From NCBI RefSeq assembly GCF_017573465.1, contig NZ_JAGEPF010000012.1:124001-188000 (forward strand): a stretch of 64,000 nucleotides of DNA, read 5' to 3'. Shown here piece after piece: positions 50,817-57,196 of the stretch (the stretch's first letter is position 1; each line of letters begins with the position of its first letter). The notes under the pieces were generated by a model, which was not told the origin of the DNA, made no database searches, and saw only the letters and a list, made by a program, of their open reading frames with translations. The translations under genes were made by a program, and so were the position numbers. Source of the stretch: Actinomadura violacea (GTDB taxonomy: Bacteria; Actinomycetota; Actinomycetes; Streptosporangiales; Streptosporangiaceae).

Positions 50817-51147
50817 GGTCGGCGACCTCCACCGCTTTGATCGTCAGTTCGGCGCCGCCGGTGACGGTCACCTCGGCGCTGCCGCAGGGGCACAGTGCGA
50901 GCGGGTCGCGGGCCGGGAACACCGAGCCGCAGGCCCGGCACTCGCCGGTGCCGTCGGGCTCGGTGATGTCGAGCCGCGCGCCCTCCACGCAGGTGCCCTC
51001 GCCCGCCAGCTCGAAGCAGAACCGCACCGCGTCCGGCATGACTCCGGAAAGTTTTCCGATCTCCAGCCGGACCACCGTCACTCGCATATCGGACAACTGC
51101 GCTGATATCGCATCTATGACGCTCTCCGTCACGGCCAATTCGTGCAC
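50809..51147 (-). CDS. hypA: Hydrogenase nickel metallochaperone HypA
   Basis: The 112-residue protein begins (V/M)HELAVTESVIDAI, so the Ni-binding His2 is present. The zinc site CRACGSVFPARDPLALCPCGS keeps four cysteines in two pairs. GTG 51147 is chosen because it puts His at position 2, the essential HypA N-terminus; an upstream ATG at 51180 would bury it. It is coupled to hypB and transcribed divergently from the DUF6084 gene set. Confidence 0.95.
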   Translation of the reverse strand: MHELAVTESVIDAISAQLSDMRVTVVRLEIGKLSGVMPDAVRFCFELAGEGTCVEGARLDITEPDGTGECRACGSVFPARDPLALCPCGSAEVTVTGGAELTIKAVEVADHV

Positions 51148-51321
51148 GCTTTCCCATCCGTCCCGCTCGCTTCGCGGCAAGGGTTGCGCTGCCCGGATCT
51201 TCCCCCGTCAAACGCCGCCTTTACGCAACCATGGAATTGCCGGAGCGGGTTTTCCGGCCGTGTTTGCGGGCGAATCCCGCCGGGCAGGTCGAATTGGTCA
51301 ATGATCTTTGGGGGGAGGGCC

Positions 51322-51360
51322 ATGGCCACCGTCGGCGAGCGGGGCGTGACGCCCGCATGA
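51322..51360 (+). CDS. Possible 12-codon leader ORF coupled to the DUF6084 gene
   Basis: The best ribosome binding site in this region (GGGGGAGGG, 51310-51318) precedes ATG 51322, which opens a 12-residue frame MATVGERGVTPA ending at TGA 51358-51360. That stop overlaps ATG 51357 of the DUF6084 gene. It may be a translational coupling device, or the true start of DUF6084 may differ. Confidence 0.35.
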   Translation: MATVGERGVTPA

Positions 51361-51389
51361 ACGCGCGCGACGCCCGCATGAACGCGGTC
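51348..51389 (+). repeat. 21-bp tandem duplication over the DUF6084 start
   Basis: GACGCCCGCATGAACGCG followed by CGC (51348-51368) is repeated with GTC as last triplet (51369-51389). Each copy contains an in-frame ATG, so the gene has two possible starts, MNARDAR and MNAVPEL. The duplication looks recent. Confidence 0.75.
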
Positions 51390-52166
51390 CCGGAACTGGC
51401 GCTGGAACTGCTCGGCATCGAACCCGAGCCGTTCGCCGCGGCGCCCACGCTGAACCTGCGCATCGGACTGCGCCGCCCCGACGGCGGGCCCGTCCAGTGC
51501 GTCCTGCTCACCACCACCGTCACGATCGCGGCGGCGCGGCGCGGCTACGAGGACGCCGAGCGCGACCGGATCACCCGGCTGATCGGCCCCGCCGCGCTGG
51601 CCGACGAGCCGCCCGGCGGGCTGCTGTGGGCGCGGATCGGCGTCACCGTCCCGACGTTCCGCGGCGCGACCGAGGTGACCGTCGCGCTGCCCTGCGGGCA
51701 CGACATGCAGGTCACGGCCGACCAGTACCTGCGCGCCCTCGCCGGCGGCGAGGTCCCGCTCGACCTGGCCTTCGACGGCACCGTCTTCTACCCGGGCGAC
51801 GACGGAGTGCTGCGCACCGCGCAGATCCCGTGCCGGCACCGGGCGGCCGGCGAACTGCCCGTCCGGGTGTGGCGCAGCCTCGTCGACCGCTACTACGGCG
51901 CCGTGCGGTGGCTGCGCCTCGACGAGGACCGCTTCGACCGGCTCGCCGCCTACCGGGCCCGCCGCGCGCACACCTCGTTCGACGACACCGTCGACGAACT
52001 GCTGCACGCCGCGGAGTCCCTGCACGGCGACGCCGGCCGCGACGACACCGGCCGAATGGACGACCACGCGGGACTGGAATCACTGAACGAGGCCGCCATG
52101 CGCGATGCCGCGCTGAGCGCGGAAATGGCCATGCGCCCGGAGGAGAGCGACCCATGGACGCCGTGA
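51357..52166 (+). CDS. DUF6084 protein, [NiFe]-hydrogenase accessory
   Basis: The roughly 269-residue soluble protein matches the DUF6084 family as I remember it: LELLGIEPEPFAAAPTLNLRIGLRRPDG, LWARIGVTVPTFRGATEVTVALPCGHDMQV, YLRALAGGEVPLDLAFDGTVFY and RSLVDRYYGAVRWLRLDEDRFDRLAAYRARRA. The family occurs in actinobacterial high-affinity hydrogenase gene clusters; its biochemical role is not known. Starts at 51357 or 51378 are both possible because the start region is duplicated. It is the first of nine tightly packed genes ending with hypE, and is divergent from hypAB. The next gene overlaps its end by 13 bp. Confidence 0.82.
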   Translation: MNARDARMNAVPELALELLGIEPEPFAAAPTLNLRIGLRRPDGGPVQCVLLTTTVTIAAARRGYEDAERDRITRLIGPAALADEPPGGLLWARIGVTVPTFRGATEVTVALPCGHDMQVTADQYLRALAGGEVPLDLAFDGTVFYPGDDGVLRTAQIPCRHRAAGELPVRVWRSLVDRYYGAVRWLRLDEDRFDRLAAYRARRAHTSFDDTVDELLHAAESLHGDAGRDDTGRMDDHAGLESLNEAAMRDAALSAEMAMRPEESDPWTP

Positions 52167-53032
52167 GGGCGATCGCCGACACGGTCCTTTACGAGGGTCA
52201 TCTGCTCTGGCCTTACCGCGCTTCCGCGGCACGGACCGGGAAACGCTGGACGATCGGCGGCGTCCAGCCGAAGGACGAGGCGGAACGGTCCGGCGGCCGC
52301 TGGACGGTGTCCGCGGAATTCCTTCTCGAGGACGGCCCGGAAACGACCGTCGAGTTCACGCTGCGGTTCCTGCACACGGTGCACCGGCAGGTGATGGACG
52401 GCGACGCCCCGGTGCAGGAACTCCAGGCCGGCGCCGTGACGTACCGGACGCGGCAGGAGGCCCGCGAACGCGAGATCACCGGCGGGCGGCTGCCGGTCGC
52501 GCGGCTGCTGCGCTCGCCCGTCCGGGTGCCCGTCGCGATCGCCGCGGGCCTCGACGAGGAGCCGGTCGAGGGCGCGGCGCGGATCGTCCGCACGTGGGAC
52601 CGGGTGACCGGGACGGTCGTGCTGTCGGCGGAGCGGGCCGCGCCCGGCGCCGTCCGGCTGCGGGCCGTCGTCGTCAACACCGGCACCGCCGCCGACCGGG
52701 ACGAGGCGGCCCGCACCGGGATGCTCTGCGCGCACCTCGTCGCGGACGCGTCCGGCGGGGCGTTCGTCTCGCCCGCCGCGCCTCCCGCGAGGCTCGCCGA
52801 CGCGGCGGCGGCCTGCCACAGCGACGGCCTCTGGCCCGTCCTGGCGGGCCCCACGGGCGGGCACGGGACGGTGCTGGCCGCCCCGATCGTGCTCTACGAC
52901 TGGCCCCAGGTGGCCCCGCAGACTCCGGCCGACCTGTTCGGCGGAGCCGGTCTCGACCGGCTGCTCGCCGAACTGTCCGCCGGCGACCCGCGCGGCGGAG
53001 ACCGCGCCACCACGGGAACGGGAAGGAGTTGA
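52154..53032 (+). CDS. Hydrogenase-cluster conserved protein of unknown function
   Basis: The 292-residue protein starts MDAVRAIADTVLYEGHLLWPYRASAARTGKRWTIGGVQP. It has no membrane segments and contains FTLRFLHTVHRQVMDG, GGRLPVARLLRSPVRVPVAI and GTVLAAPIVLYDWPQVAPQTPADLFGG. I recall similar genes next to DUF6084 in actinobacterial hydrogenase clusters, always uncharacterised. The ATG follows AGGAGAG inside the end of the DUF6084 gene, and a 49-codon gene begins 1 bp after its stop. Possibly a scaffold or subunit tied to hydrogenase assembly. Confidence 0.75.
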   Translation: MDAVRAIADTVLYEGHLLWPYRASAARTGKRWTIGGVQPKDEAERSGGRWTVSAEFLLEDGPETTVEFTLRFLHTVHRQVMDGDAPVQELQAGAVTYRTRQEAREREITGGRLPVARLLRSPVRVPVAIAAGLDEEPVEGAARIVRTWDRVTGTVVLSAERAAPGAVRLRAVVVNTGTAADRDEAARTGMLCAHLVADASGGAFVSPAAPPARLADAAAACHSDGLWPVLAGPTGGHGTVLAAPIVLYDWPQVAPQTPADLFGGAGLDRLLAELSAGDPRGGDRATTGTGRS

Positions 53033-53033
53033 G

Positions 53034-53183
53034 ATGAGGAAGCAGAACATGGGCATGCGCAAGGGCGGCATGCGGGCGATGGCGGCCCGCATGATGGTCG
53101 GGATGCTGGTGGCCGCGATGGCCGCCATCATGATCAAGCAGATGCCGGCGCTGATGCGCCGCACCCGGTCCGAGCAGAAGTGA
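53034..53183 (+). CDS. Methionine-rich membrane microprotein (49 aa)
   Basis: A 49-codon gene starts at ATG 53034, one base after the previous stop, with GGAAGGAG upstream. The product has 12 methionines, a basic N-terminus (MRKQNMGMRKGGMR), one hydrophobic helix (MVGMLVAAMAAIMI) and a charged C-terminus. It lies in the position where small DUF6893-like proteins occur in hydrogenase clusters, but I cannot confirm the family. Methionine clusters can bind soft metals such as Cu(I), or act as a membrane anchor for assembly factors. Its TGA overlaps the GTG of the SIS gene. Confidence 0.7.
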   Translation: MRKQNMGMRKGGMRAMAARMMVGMLVAAMAAIMIKQMPALMRRTRSEQK

Positions 53184-53809
53184 CCGGGATGACCACGACG
53201 AACGACGAGGCCGGCGCGGTCGCCGAGGTTTTCCGGCGGCGCGCCGCGCCCGGTGCCGCGCTGGCGGGGGCGGCGGACGCCGTCGCCGCCGCGTGCCACG
53301 CGATGGCGGCCCGCTTCCACCGCGGCGGGCGGCTGTTCACCTTCGGCAACGGCGGCGCGGCGACCGACGCGCAGCACGTCGCGGTGGAGTTCGTCCACCC
53401 GGTGATCGTGGGCAAGCGGGCGATGCCGGCGCTGTCGCTCACCGGCGACGTCGCCACCCTCACCGGGATCGGCGCGGCGACCGGGTTCGACGAGGTGTTC
53501 GCGCACCAGCTGCGCTGCTTCGGCGGCCCGGACGACATGGCGCTCGGCATCTCGCCGGACGGCCGCTGCGGCAGCGTCCTGCGCGGGCTGCAGGAGGCCC
53601 GCGGCCTCGGCATGCTGACCGTCGCGCTGACCGGCGGGGACGGGGGAGCGGTGGCGGCGAGCCCGGCGGTCGACCACGTGGTGACGGTCCCGTCCGGCGA
53701 CCCGCGCGTGGTGAAGGAGGTGCACGTCACCGCCTACCACGTGCTGTGGGAGCTGGTGCACGTGTTCCTGGAGCAGCCGGGCGTGCTCGGCCGGGAGGTG
53801 GTCGCGTGA
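53180..53809 (+). CDS. SIS-domain protein, GmhA-like (first of two)
   Basis: The roughly 209-residue protein has a sugar isomerase (SIS) fold related to phosphoheptose isomerase GmhA: GGRLFTFGNGGAATDAQHVAVEFVHPV, MPALSLTGDVATLTGIGAATGFDEVFAHQL and VKEVHVTAYHVLWELVHVFLEQ. The phosphosugar-binding serines of GmhA (NGGSxxDAxH and SxSGxS) are partly lost (NGGAATDAQH; GISPDGRCGS), so it may bind a different ligand. It starts at GTG 53180 or ATG 53189. It is embedded between hydrogenase accessory genes, and a better-conserved paralogue lies two genes downstream; the pair may form a heteromer. Confidence 0.85.
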   Translation: MTGMTTTNDEAGAVAEVFRRRAAPGAALAGAADAVAAACHAMAARFHRGGRLFTFGNGGAATDAQHVAVEFVHPVIVGKRAMPALSLTGDVATLTGIGAATGFDEVFAHQLRCFGGPDDMALGISPDGRCGSVLRGLQEARGLGMLTVALTGGDGGAVAASPAVDHVVTVPSGDPRVVKEVHVTAYHVLWELVHVFLEQPGVLGREVVA

Positions 53810-54009
53810 CGCACTGCGAGGGCGACCACTGCGTCACCTGCTCGGACGAGGCCGTCCCGGTGAAGGTGCTGCGCCTGCACGGCGCCGACCTCGCGGACGT
53901 CGACGCCGGCGGCGGGCGCGTCGAGCAGGTGAGCGTGGCGCTCGTGGACGCCGCCGTCGGCGACACGGTGCTCGTCCACGCCAAGGAGGCGATCGGGGTC
54001 GTGACGTGA
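53806..54009 (+). CDS. HypC-like small protein with Cys-rich N-terminus
   Basis: The 67-residue protein starts at GTG 53806, overlapping the SIS stop. It reads VTHCEGDHCVTCSDEAVPVKVLRLHGADLADVDAG and ends VGDTVLVHAKEAIGVV, the beta-barrel pattern of the HypC/HupF family with a variant N-terminus. Canonical HypC has the essential MC(L/I) start; here C3-like cysteines occur later in HCEGDHCVTC. It may be a specialised chaperone for the hydrogenase large subunit or Fe(CN)2CO carrier. It overlaps the next SIS gene by GTGA. Confidence 0.8.
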   Translation: MTHCEGDHCVTCSDEAVPVKVLRLHGADLADVDAGGGRVEQVSVALVDAAVGDTVLVHAKEAIGVVT

Positions 54010-54659
54010 CCGGCATGCAGCAGCTCTACCCGTTCCTCGCGCCGGGCGGCACGGACCTGTCGGCGGTGCTGGCGGACGTGCGCCGCTCGACGGCGGAGAA
54101 GGCGAACGAGATCGTCCGGCTGCGCGAGATCGTCCTGGAGGAGTACGGCGCCGAGCTGGCGGCGTGCGCCGCGCGGATGGCGGAGTCGTTCCGCGCCGGC
54201 GGGCGGCTGTTCGCGTTCGGCAACGGCGGCAGCTCCACCGACGCGCAGGACGTCGCGGCGCTGTTCCTCAACCCGGGCGGCGGCGCGCGCCCGCTGCCCG
54301 CGCTGGCGCTGACCACCGATGTCGCGGTGGTGACGGCGCTGTCGAACGACATCGGGTTCGAGGTGGTGTTCGCGCGGCAGCTCGCCGCGTTCGGGCGCCC
54401 CGGCGACATCGCGGTCGCGCTGTCCACCAGCGGGAACTCCGACAACCTGATCGCGGCGCTGCGGGAGGCGGCGGGGCGGGGCATGGTGACGGTCGGCCTG
54501 GCCGGCTACACCGGCGGCCAGATGGCCGAGACGCCCGGCATGAGCCACCTGTTCGTCGTGCCGTCGTCGTCGGTGCACCGCATCCAGGAGGCGCAGACGA
54601 CGATCTACCACGCGCTGTGGGAGCTGACCCAGCGGGAGCTGGTGGGAGAGGCGGCCTGA
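54006..54659 (+). CDS. SIS-domain protein, GmhA-like (second of two)
   Basis: The 217-residue protein keeps more of the phosphoheptose isomerase signature than its paralogue: AGGRLFAFGNGGSSTDAQDVAALFLNP, ALTTDVAVVTALSNDIGFEVVFARQL, ALSTSGNSDNLIAALREA and VHRIQEAQTTIYHALWELTQREL. It lies between the two HypC-type genes. Such SIS proteins recur in actinobacterial hydrogenase operons with unknown role; a true heptose pathway is not present here. It starts at GTG 54006. Confidence 0.87.
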   Translation: MTGMQQLYPFLAPGGTDLSAVLADVRRSTAEKANEIVRLREIVLEEYGAELAACAARMAESFRAGGRLFAFGNGGSSTDAQDVAALFLNPGGGARPLPALALTTDVAVVTALSNDIGFEVVFARQLAAFGRPGDIAVALSTSGNSDNLIAALREAAGRGMVTVGLAGYTGGQMAETPGMSHLFVVPSSSVHRIQEAQTTIYHALWELTQRELVGEAA

Positions 54660-54660
54660 G

Positions 54661-54933
54661 ATGTGCCTGGCGATACCGGGCGAGATCGTGGAGTTCGTGC
54701 CGGACCGGCCCGGGCTGGCGAAGGTCGAGGTCAGCGGGGTGCGGCGGGCCGTCAACATCGGCCTGCTGGAGGGGGAGGGCCTCGCCGCCGGCGACTGGGT
54801 GCTGATCCATGTCGGATTCGCGCTCTCCAGGATCGACGAGGCGGAGGCGAAGGCCACGCTGACGATGCTGGAGGGCATCGGCGCGGCCTACGACGAGGAG
54901 ATCGACGCGCTGCGGGAATCGAGGATCGACTGA
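54661..54933 (+). CDS. hypC: Hydrogenase maturation chaperone HypC
   Basis: The 90-residue protein begins MCLAIPGEIVEFV with the essential Cys2, and has VNIGLLEGEGLAAGDWVLIHVGFALSRIDEAEA, the full HypC signature. It carries the Fe(CN)2CO unit with HypD and docks on the hydrogenase large-subunit precursor. It begins one base after the SIS stop, and its TGA overlaps the hypD ATG. Confidence 0.97.
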   Translation: MCLAIPGEIVEFVPDRPGLAKVEVSGVRRAVNIGLLEGEGLAAGDWVLIHVGFALSRIDEAEAKATLTMLEGIGAAYDEEIDALRESRID

Positions 54934-56057
54934 TGCGCTTCGTGGACGAGTACCGGGACGCGGAGAAGGCGCACCATCTCGCCGCGTCCATCGCGGCACT
55001 GTGCGAGCCCGGCCGGCAGTACAAGTTCATGGAGGTGTGCGGGGGCCACACCCACACCATCTACAAGCACGGCATCGAGGACTACCTGCCGGAGGCGGTC
55101 TCGCTGGTGCACGGCCCGGGCTGCCCGGTGTGCGTGATGCCGATGGGGCGGGTGGACGACGCGATCCACATCGCGTCCCAGCCCAACGTGATCATGACGT
55201 CGTTCGGCGACATGATGCGGGTGCCGGGCGGGAACGGCTCGTTCTTCGACGCCAAGGCCGCCGGCGCCGACATCCGCATGGTGTACTCGCCGCTGGACGC
55301 CCTGAAGATCGCCGAGCGGAACCCCGAACGCCGCGTCGTGTTCATGGGCATCGGATTCGAGACCACCGCGCCGTCCACCGCGATGACGGTGCTGCGCGCG
55401 AAGGCCGCCGGGATCACCAACTTCTCGGTGTTCTGCAACCACGTCACGATCCTCCCGGCCATCAAGGCGATCCTCGACTCGCCCGACCTGCGCCTCGACG
55501 GCTTCCTCGGCCCCGGCCACGTCTCCACCGTCATCGGCTGCCGCCCGTACGAGTTCATCACCCGCGACTACCGCAAGCCGCTGGTCGTCGCCGGGTTCGA
55601 GCCGCTGGACATCCTCCAGTCCGTCCACATGCTGCTGGCGCAGCTCGCCGAAGGCCGCTCCGAAGTGGAGAACCAGTACGGCCGCGTCGTCCCCTGGGAC
55701 GGCAACACGCGCGCGCTCCAGGTCATCAACGAGACGATGGAGCCGCGCCCCTACTTCGAATGGCGCGGCCTCGGCTTCATCTCCCACTCCGCACTGCGGA
55801 TGAAGGACGCCTACGCCGACTTCGACGCCGAGCGCATCTTCGACATCCCCGGCGGACGCGTCGCCGACCCGAAGGCATGCCAGTGCGGCGAGGTCCTGAA
55901 AGGCGTCCTCAAACCGTGGGAATGCAAGGTCTTCGGCACCGCCTGCACGCCCGAAACGCCGATCGGCACCTGCATGGTCTCGTCCGAGGGCGCCTGCGCC
56001 GCCTACTACAACTTCGGCCGCTTCACCCGCGAGCGCGTCAAGGAGGCCACCCGGTGA
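54933..56057 (+). CDS. hypD: Hydrogenase maturation protein HypD
   Basis: The 374-residue protein has all HypD motifs: FMEVCGGHTHTIYKHG, HGPGCPVCVMPMG, FGDMMRVPG, GIGFETTAPSTA, SVFCNHVTILPAI, DGFLGPGHVSTVIGCRPYEF and the C-terminal [4Fe-4S] cysteines in CQCGEVLKGVLKPWECKVFGTACTPETPIGTCMVSSEGACAAYY. It assembles the Fe(CN)2CO cofactor together with HypC and HypE. It overlaps hypC (TGATG) and hypE (GTGA). Confidence 0.98.
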   Translation: MRFVDEYRDAEKAHHLAASIAALCEPGRQYKFMEVCGGHTHTIYKHGIEDYLPEAVSLVHGPGCPVCVMPMGRVDDAIHIASQPNVIMTSFGDMMRVPGGNGSFFDAKAAGADIRMVYSPLDALKIAERNPERRVVFMGIGFETTAPSTAMTVLRAKAAGITNFSVFCNHVTILPAIKAILDSPDLRLDGFLGPGHVSTVIGCRPYEFITRDYRKPLVVAGFEPLDILQSVHMLLAQLAEGRSEVENQYGRVVPWDGNTRALQVINETMEPRPYFEWRGLGFISHSALRMKDAYADFDAERIFDIPGGRVADPKACQCGEVLKGVLKPWECKVFGTACTPETPIGTCMVSSEGACAAYYNFGRFTRERVKEATR

Positions 56058-57121
56058 CGATCCGCGAAGAGCAGGTCCTCGAACGCATCGAGCGCGCCCG
56101 GGGCCGCCGCGCCCGCCTCCGCGACGACACGATCGTCCTCGCCCACGGGTCCGGCGGGAAGGCCACCCGCACCCTGATCGACGCCGTCTTCCGCGAGGCG
56201 TTCGCCAACCCCGTCCTCGACCGGATGGACGACTCGGCCCGCTTCTCGGTCAACGGCGCCGACCTCGCCTTCACCACCGACTCCTACGTCGTGTCGCCGC
56301 TGTTCTTCCCCGGCGGCGACATCGGCGACCTCGCCGTCAACGGCACCGTCAACGACCTCGCCGTCGCCGGCGCGACGCCGCTGCACCTCTCCGCCGGGTT
56401 CATCCTCGAAGAGGGCTTCCCCGTCGAGAGCCTCCGCCACATCACCGAGTCGATGCGCGCCGCCGCCGAGGCCGCCGGCGTCGACATCGTCACCGGCGAC
56501 ACCAAGGTCGTCGAGCGCGGCAAGGCCGACGGCTGCTACATCAGCACCGCCGGCGTCGGCGTCGTCACCGACCCGCCCTCCGGCGCCGTCCGGCCCGGCG
56601 ACGCCGTCCTGGTCACCGGCCCGATCGGCGAGCACGGCGTCACCATCATGCTGGCCCGCGGCGAGCTCGACCTCGAAGCCGACCTCGCGTCCGACACCGC
56701 CCCGCTCGGCTGCCTGCTCGCCGAGCTCCGCGACGCCTGCCCGGGCGCCGTCCGCCGGATGCGCGACGCCACCCGCGGCGGCGTCGCCACCGTCCTCAAC
56801 GAGATCGCCTCCGACGCCGGCCTCGCCATCGCCGTGGACGAGGGCGCCGTGCCCGTCCGCCCCGCCGTCCGGGGCGCCTGCGAACTGCTCGGCATCGACC
56901 CGATGTACGTCGCCTGCGAGGGCCGCGCCGTCGTCGTCGTGGCCCCCGAGTCCGAGGCCGCCGCCCTCGCCGCGCTCCGCGCCCACCCGCTCGGCGCCGG
57001 CGCCGCCGTCATCGCCCACGTCAAGGACGACCCGTCCGGCCTGGTCCTGCTCAAGACCGCCTTCGGCGGCACCCGCATAGTCGACCTCCTGGTAGGCGAT
57101 CCCCTTCCCCGAATCTGCTGA
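56054..57121 (+). CDS. hypE: Hydrogenase maturation protein HypE (carbamoyl dehydratase)
   Basis: The 355-residue PurM-like protein has VLAHGSGGKATRTLI, DDSARF, VNGTVNDLAVAGATPLHLSAGFILEEGF, GDTKVVERGKADGCYI and ends PRIC. The terminal cysteine is the thiocarboxamide carrier that HypE converts to thiocyanate using ATP. HypF, which supplies the carbamoyl group, is not in the window. The gene is last in the series and is followed at once by a tRNA-like fragment and a terminator. Confidence 0.98.
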   Translation: MTIREEQVLERIERARGRRARLRDDTIVLAHGSGGKATRTLIDAVFREAFANPVLDRMDDSARFSVNGADLAFTTDSYVVSPLFFPGGDIGDLAVNGTVNDLAVAGATPLHLSAGFILEEGFPVESLRHITESMRAAAEAAGVDIVTGDTKVVERGKADGCYISTAGVGVVTDPPSGAVRPGDAVLVTGPIGEHGVTIMLARGELDLEADLASDTAPLGCLLAELRDACPGAVRRMRDATRGGVATVLNEIASDAGLAIAVDEGAVPVRPAVRGACELLGIDPMYVACEGRAVVVVAPESEAAALAALRAHPLGAGAAVIAHVKDDPSGLVLLKTAFGGTRIVDLLVGDPLPRIC

Positions 57122-57128
57122 GCCCGAT

Positions 57129-57153
57129 GCGGGTTCGATTCCCGCCCCCGCCA
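57129..57153 (+). other. tRNA 3'-end-like fragment (T arm and acceptor 3' strand)
   Basis: GCGGGTTCGATTCCCGC (57129-57145) is a perfect T arm with 5-bp stem and consensus loop. CCCCGCC and discriminator A follow (57146-57153), as in an acceptor 3' strand. No matching D and anticodon arms are found upstream; the best 5' acceptor candidate GGCGGCA (57065) pairs at only five of seven positions and lies in hypE. It looks like a remnant, perhaps an old attachment site. Confidence 0.5.
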
Positions 57154-57159
57154 CTGATG

Positions 57160-57196
57160 AAGGCGCGCCCGAATGGTCGGGCGCGCCTTTCCTTTT
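57160..57196 (+). terminator. Strong intrinsic terminator after hypE
   Basis: AAGGCGCGCCCGA (57160-57172) and TCGGGCGCGCCTT (77-89 of the 57100 block) form a 13-bp stem with a 4-base loop, followed by T-rich TCCTTTT. It lies between hypE and the convergent AAA ATPase gene and ends the hyp operon. Confidence 0.88.

Noticed and set aside
50061..57121. HypF or hydrogenase subunits among the unassigned genes of the hyp region
   Set aside because: No protein here has the acylphosphatase/YrdC/Kae1-like domains of HypF or the RxCxxC/DPCxxC motifs of the large subunit.
57040..57160. A complete tRNA, for example tRNA-Sec, overlapping the end of hypE
   Set aside because: The T arm is perfect, but I could not find a matching acceptor 5' strand, D arm or anticodon loop (no CTTCAAA-like loop); hypE also ends with its conserved PRIC. 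I keep it only as a 3' remnant.
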